Assembly (NCBI GenBank): GCA_017303475.1
Contig: JAFLBO010000011.1
Coordinates: 62,001-126,000 of the forward strand
DNA length: 64,000 bases
Source of the DNA: Chitinophagales bacterium
Lineage (GTDB): Bacteria; Bacteroidota; Bacteroidia; Chitinophagales; Saprospiraceae
Reading direction: 5' to 3'
A program made the position numbers and the translations under genes. Below the pieces are notes generated by a model. The model saw nothing but the letters and a program-made list of their open reading frames with translations, had not been told where the DNA came from and ran no database searches. This document shows positions 60,875 through 64,000 of this stretch, piece by piece. Each line of letters starts with the position of its first letter. Within the stretch, counting starts at the first letter, position 1.

Positions 60875-61276
60875 TCAGGCCGAAACCAGTTTGATCCAGA
60901 GCGGCAGGTTGTAATAAGTGGTTACACGGGTTATTTTGCCGTTGTGTACCTCCAAAAATGCACCAGCAGGCAACACGTATTGCTGCCCCCGTGCCGGAAT
61001 CAAATCCCCGTCTGTTTTCTTGTAAATACCGTTTACCGTAAACTCTACTGCCACGCGTTTTCCGGCAGGTTCTGTAAAAAACACCATATCGGTGAGGGTT
61101 TCTGCATAACAATCATCCATATGTTGCAGAAAAGCGCGGTAAAGGTCTTTCCCGATTCGCGGATCGCCCTGGTTTACCTCATGGCGAATATCTTCTGAGA
61201 GATGGGCGAGTATGCCTTCCCAATTCTGTCGGTTGAAGGCATCGTAGTATTGTTGAACGATTTCTAAAGCTGTCAT
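60875..61276 (-). CDS. SnoaL/NTF2-like fold protein
   Basis: 133 residues. The sequence begins IVQQYYDAFNRQNWEGILAHLSEDIRHEVNQGDPRIGKDLYRAFLQHMDDCYAETLTDMVFF and ends GAFLEVHNGKITRVTTYYNLPLWIKL, the usual arrangement of a SnoaL-like/ketosteroid-isomerase fold. The active residue set differs widely in this family, so function is open. First gene of the operon with GNAT and nitrilase. A perfect TACCTTTG box (61288-61281, minus strand) is so near the ATG that the mRNA would be almost leaderless. Confidence 0.85.
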   Translation of the reverse strand: MTALEIVQQYYDAFNRQNWEGILAHLSEDIRHEVNQGDPRIGKDLYRAFLQHMDDCYAETLTDMVFFTEPAGKRVAVEFTVNGIYKKTDGDLIPARGQQYVLPAGAFLEVHNGKITRVTTYYNLPLWIKLVSA

Positions 61277-61280
61277 GAGG

Positions 61281-61288
61281 CAAAGGTA
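61281..61288 (-). promoter_or_regulatory. -7 box of the NTF2-GNAT-nitrilase operon
   Basis: TACCTTTG on the minus strand, 4 bp from the ATG at 61276. Expected transcription start falls on or next to the start codon. No clear -33 element. Confidence 0.5.
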
Positions 61289-61298
61289 TTATTGTCCC

Positions 61299-61790
61299 TT
61301 AAAAATGCTTGAAATATTCAAACGGCTCTTTGCAATCATCGCAGGTATACAAGGATTTGCATGCGGTGGCGCCAAACTGACTCACCAGGCTGGTATGTTC
61401 TGAACCACAGTGTGGACAGGGAATGGCAGGCGGCGGCGCAAACGGATCGTCACTTCCTTTCACTGGTGGGGCAATACCGTATTTCTTGAGCCTTTCCATG
61501 GCATCGGCCGGAATCAGATCAGTAGTCCAAGCCGGGGAATATACCGTAGTAATTTTCAGATTATCAAAACCCTGATCGTGCATAGCTGCCTTTATCTCTG
61601 CTACGAACAAATTCATAGCCGGGCAGCCGGTGTAGGTGGGTGTGATGACTATTTCGAGCATTTCGCCATCGTAATGCACATCACGAACAATGCCCAATTC
61701 CAATATACTGATAACTGGAATCTCCGGGTCAGGTATAAGCGACAAGCGTTCCCAAACCAATTCTTCTATGCCTGAGAGTGTGGTTACCAT
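61299..61790 (-). CDS. paaD: Phenylacetyl-CoA epoxidase accessory subunit PaaD
   Basis: 163 residues from the ATG at 61790 (MVTTLSGIEELVWERL). An MIP18/DUF59-type domain (LIPDPEIPVISILELGIVRDVHYDGEMLEIVITPTYTGCPAMNLF) is followed by a C-terminal zinc-ribbon-like part with IPCPHCGSEHTSLVSQFGATACKSLYTCDDCKEPFEYFK. PaaD is thought to help mature or insert the iron centre of the PaaA subunit. The open frame extends to 62075, but only through translated repeat DNA. An 185-bp gap with the CGCAGAGG element separates it from paaC, whereas the other paa genes are spaced normally. Confidence 0.93.
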   Translation of the reverse strand: MVTTLSGIEELVWERLSLIPDPEIPVISILELGIVRDVHYDGEMLEIVITPTYTGCPAMNLFVAEIKAAMHDQGFDNLKITTVYSPAWTTDLIPADAMERLKKYGIAPPVKGSDDPFAPPPAIPCPHCGSEHTSLVSQFGATACKSLYTCDDCKEPFEYFKHF

Positions 61791-61802
61791 GGTGAGTTTT
61801 TT

Positions 61803-61973
61803 TACCGCAGAGGCGGAGAGGCGCGGAGGTGAATATGTTTTTTTTACCGCAGAGGTGCGGAGGCGCGGAGGTGAATATGTTTTTCCCCACAGAGGCACAG
61901 AGGCGCGGAGGGTAGGGTAATACGAGGCGCGAAGCGTTAAAATCTTCTGCGCCTCCGCACCTCTGCGGTAAAA
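61803..61973. repeat. CGCAGAGG element inserted between paaC and paaD
   Basis: Three copies of ACCGCAGAGGxGxxGAGGCGCGGAGGTGAATATGTTT-like units (starting 61803, 61847 and about 61886) and one inverted end (CTCCGCACCTCTGCGGTAAAA, 61953-61973). The inverted end starts 2 bp from the paaC stop; the other end lies 13 bp before the paaD ATG. The same unit is at 56231-56295. The tandem spacing (about 44 bp) is regular. Confidence 0.9.
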
Positions 61974-61974
61974 T

Positions 61975-62724
61975 TCACCACCGGGCATCCGGGTAGGTAC
62001 GCTGTAGGTATTGCATTTCTGCCAGCATCCGCACCAGATGATCGCTGTGGGAGATTGGTGGCGGCACTGCAACATCCTGTGGTTTATGCAACCCTGAGCG
62101 TGACAGCACCCGAACTACCTGCACCAGCCAATCCAGGGCAATTTCTTCTGCGTCTGGTATAATGCCTTGGGCTTCGAGTTCCTTTTCATAAGACTTTGCG
62201 GTCAACATTTCCGGCGTGAACTGCCATAAATCGCTGATAGCCTGCTGAATACGACGTTTGCTTTCGTCGGTACCCAGGCCAAGGCGTTCCATCCAGCCAC
62301 TGGTATGACGCAGATGATAAGTTGATTCTTTCAGGAAACGACTGCCCATACCCGCAAGTGTTTCGTCGGTGCTTTTTTGCATCTTTTGATACAACAGGCA
62401 CTGATACACGTCTACCAGGAATTGCCTGGCAATGACGTAGGCAAAATCCGTATTGGGTTGTTCTACCAGTCGGAAATTCTCAAACTCCTCCACATTGCGG
62501 AGGTAGCTTAAATCATCCTCTGAGCGCCCTTTACCTTCCAGTTTACCGGCATATTGCAACAGGGCTTCTGCCTGCCCAATATGGTCCAGCGCAAAATTGG
62601 TGAGTGCAATATCTTCTTCCAGCATGGGTCCGCGACTGCACATCTCGGAAAGCCGGTGTCCCAGGATCAGGTTGGTATCGCCCAAACGGAGACAATATTG
62701 ATACAATGCTTGATTGGTTGTCAT
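61975..62724 (-). CDS. paaC: Phenylacetyl-CoA epoxidase structural subunit PaaC
   Basis: 249 residues, all-helical, of the ferritin-like di-iron family but without a full metal site; it pairs with PaaA and holds it in shape. Clear family blocks: YCLRLGDTNLILGHRLSEMCSRGPMLEEDIALTNFALDHIGQAEALLQYA and RFLKESTYHLRHTSGWMERLGLGTDESKRR. It begins 2 bp after the paaB stop. The stop codon TGA is followed directly by a CGCAGAGG repeat, so expression of paaD from the same transcript must pass through a structured region. Confidence 0.95.
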   Translation of the reverse strand: MTTNQALYQYCLRLGDTNLILGHRLSEMCSRGPMLEEDIALTNFALDHIGQAEALLQYAGKLEGKGRSEDDLSYLRNVEEFENFRLVEQPNTDFAYVIARQFLVDVYQCLLYQKMQKSTDETLAGMGSRFLKESTYHLRHTSGWMERLGLGTDESKRRIQQAISDLWQFTPEMLTAKSYEKELEAQGIIPDAEEIALDWLVQVVRVLSRSGLHKPQDVAVPPPISHSDHLVRMLAEMQYLQRTYPDARW

Positions 62725-62726
62725 AA

Positions 62727-63026
62727 TTAGAGGTTTTCTACCCCTGCGGGTACTTCATAAAAAGTTGGGTGACGGTACACTTTATCGTCGGCCGGATCAA
62801 AAAACGGTGCAGCATCGCCGGGGTCAACAGCTACAATTTCAGCGGCCGGCACTACCCAGAGACCACTGGGTTTATCGCGGCGGGTGTACAGATCGCGGGC
62901 GTTTTCCAGCGCCATTTCCTTGTCGAAAGCATGTACACTTCCGGCATGTTGGTAGGGCGCTCCACTTTTTTTCTGGGTGAAGACTTCCCAGACAGGCCCC
63001 TGGGAGTCGGTATGGTTGGATGTCAT
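62727..63026 (-). CDS. paaB: Phenylacetyl-CoA epoxidase subunit PaaB
   Basis: 99 residues: WEVFTQKKSGAPYQHAGSVHAFDKEMALENARDLYTRRDKPSGLWVVPAAEIVAVDPGDAAPFFDPADDKVYRHPTFYEVP is a full-length PaaB. This small subunit bridges PaaAC dimers in the epoxidase complex. It lies between paaA (83-bp gap with a stem-loop) and paaC (2 bp). Confidence 0.96.
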   Translation of the reverse strand: MTSNHTDSQGPVWEVFTQKKSGAPYQHAGSVHAFDKEMALENARDLYTRRDKPSGLWVVPAAEIVAVDPGDAAPFFDPADDKVYRHPTFYEVPAGVENL

Positions 63027-63069
63027 GATAATTCAAGTTAAAAGTTGGTTTTCCGTCAAAGTATTTCCC

Positions 63070-63109
63070 GGTTCCAGACCTATAAGGTTTTGAAAACAGG
63101 TCTGGAACC
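63070..63109 (-). promoter_or_regulatory. Stem-loop between paaA and paaB
   Basis: Perfect 12-bp inverted repeat GGTTCCAGACCT / AGGTCTGGAACC (63070-63081 and 63098-63109), 16-nt loop, abutting the paaA stop codon. No T-run follows on the coding strand, so RNA protection or processing is more likely than termination. Confidence 0.75.
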
Positions 63110-64000
63110 TTAAGCTTCCTGAAGTTGCTCCTTTTGGCGCGCAGCATACGCAGCAGCAGCTTCGCGCACCCAGGCGCCTTCTGCATGCACCTGTTTGTGG
63201 TGATCCATGCGTTCCTTGTTACATGGTCCATTGCCCTGAATCACCTGGTTGAATTCCTCCCAGTTGATATCGCTTGTTTCGTAGTGTCCGGTGGCCTCAT
63301 TCCAACGCAGTTTGGGATCCGGAATAGTAAGGCCCAGAAATTCAGCCTGTGGCACTGTTTTATCTATAAAACGCTGACGCAGTTCATCATTGCTGGCTCG
63401 CTTAATTTTCCAAAGCATTCCTTTAGTGCTGCGCTCAGAATGGTTGTCGTGCGGTCCGAACATCATCAATGATGGCCACCACCAACGGTTAAGTGCATCC
63501 TGGGCCATTTCTTTTTGCTCTGGAGTGCCTTTGGCCATTTTCAGCATGATTTCATATCCCTGTCGCTGGTGAAAACTCTCCTCATTGCAAATGCGGAGCA
63601 TAGCCCTGGAGTACGGGCCATAGGAAGTACGCCGCAGGGATAACTGATTGGTTACAGCTGCACCATCCACCAGCCAGCCAATGGCACCAATATCTGCCCA
63701 GTTGAGGGTGGGATAATTGAAAACGCTGGAATACTTAGCCTTTCCGGCATGCAGTTGGGCAATCATTTCGTCCCGACTGATACCCAGGGTTTCGGCAGCG
63801 CTGTAGAGGTAAAGGCCATGTCCTCCTTCGTCCTGGATTTTAGCCAGCAGGATCTTCTTTGCCCTGAGTGTTGGGGCGCGTGTGATCCAATTGCCCTCAG
63901 GTTGCATCCCGATCACCTCTGAATGCGCATGCTGACTGATTTGGCGGATATTATGTGCCCGATATTCATCCGGCATCCAATCCTTGGGTTCTATTTTTTC
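63110..64000 (-). CDS. paaA: Phenylacetyl-CoA epoxidase catalytic subunit PaaA, 5' end outside window
   Basis: The frame is open to the right edge; the eight codons upstream of the first in-window ATG read EKIEPKDW, which continues the family sequence [14 protein letters not shown], so the real start is beyond the window. The visible 296 residues hold the di-iron ligands in [18 protein letters not shown] and [18 protein letters not shown] and the conserved [28 protein letters not shown]. PaaA epoxidises the ring of phenylacetyl-CoA with O2, the first oxygen step of aerobic phenylacetate breakdown. The missing reductase (paaE) and later pathway genes are not in the window. Confidence 0.96.
   Translation of the reverse strand, partial: EKIEPKDWMPDEYRAHNIRQISQHAHSEVIGMQPEGNWITRAPTLRAKKILLAKIQDEGGHGLYLYSAAETLGISRDEMIAQLHAGKAKYSSVFNYPTLNWADIGAIGWLVDGAAVTNQLSLRRTSYGPYSRAMLRICNEESFHQRQGYEIMLKMAKGTPEQKEMAQDALNRWWWPSLMMFGPHDNHSERSTKGMLWKIKRASNDELRQRFIDKTVPQAEFLGLTIPDPKLRWNEATGHYETSDINWEEFNQVIQGNGPCNKERMDHHKQVHAEGAWVREAAAAYAARQKEQLQEA

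Noticed and set aside
61791..62075. N-terminal extension of PaaD with repeated YSPPRL peptides
   Set aside because: It is translated repeat DNA overlapping the paaC end; the PaaD family starts at the ATG at 61790.

Overview
The window reads as a chromosomal segment of a Bacteroidota bacterium, most likely of the Saprospiria (Haliscomenobacter/Lewinella-like). Evidence: three very large secreted proteins with type IX secretion (T9SS) C-terminal signals, SprB/HYR-type repeats, a fused cbb3 oxidase CcoN-CcoO with a mono-heme CcoP, repeated TTTG-N19-TAnnTTTG (-33/-7) promoters typical of the phylum, weak Shine-Dalgarno signals, and moderate GC. Family names come from reading the proteins by eye; no database search was run. 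Most start codons differ from the longest open frame and were chosen from signal peptides, promoters or family boundaries.

Layout. 0-10 kb: pentapeptide-repeat protein (cut by the left edge), a COX3-like protein, a DMT transporter, a LytTR-type two-component pair, a lipoprotein of unknown function, queE with a structured leader, a GPH symporter with glutaminase, and a LysE exporter. 10-26 kb: a T9SS metalloprotease, a long inverted repeat, CvpA, DUF4294, a TPR-adenylate cyclase, a DUF3179 protein, a fused hydroxyacyl-CoA dehydrogenase/enoyl-CoA hydratase, a UPF0175-PIN toxin-antitoxin pair, PAP2- and UbiA-like membrane proteins, a Lys1/AlaDH-like dehydrogenase, and tmRNA (ssrA) with tag GEHQYAMAA. 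26-37 kb: two giant T9SS proteins flanking an OmpR/histidine-kinase pair; four 11-12 bp phased direct repeats in front of the second giant gene suggest direct control by that pair. 37-47 kb: an ArsR-rhodanese regulator with MFS exporter, a second MFS operon, an MsbA-like ABC exporter, a P-type ATPase with a CBS protein, and a VF530 protein. 47-55 kb: a complete cbb3 oxidase operon (ccoS, ccoNO, ccoQ, ccoP, ccoG, ccoH, a TauE/SafE-like gene) running into a tryptophan 2,3-dioxygenase. 55-64 kb: FucP-like transporter, OmpA-type lipoprotein, Lrp regulator divergent from a PLP gamma-lyase, a nitrilase/GNAT/NTF2 operon, and a phenylacetyl-CoA epoxidase operon paaABCD that runs off the right edge.

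The most unusual aspect is between the genes. At least a dozen intergenic sites carry short simple-sequence arrays or palindromes with unrelated unit sequences (GTGAATGA, GTCCAAT, GTTTGAGT, CGCAGAGG, a 14-bp CCGTCCACCGTAGT unit, GACGGGGTGACTG and others). Most begin 0-6 bp from a stop codon, several are folded into inverted repeats, and in two places they supply the last codons and stop codons of convergent genes. A separate oriented leader element (CGGCGGCTAAACCCGCCGG) sits upstream of two genes. These elements, the stem-loops between cco cistrons and the queE leader are the best candidates for something undescribed.
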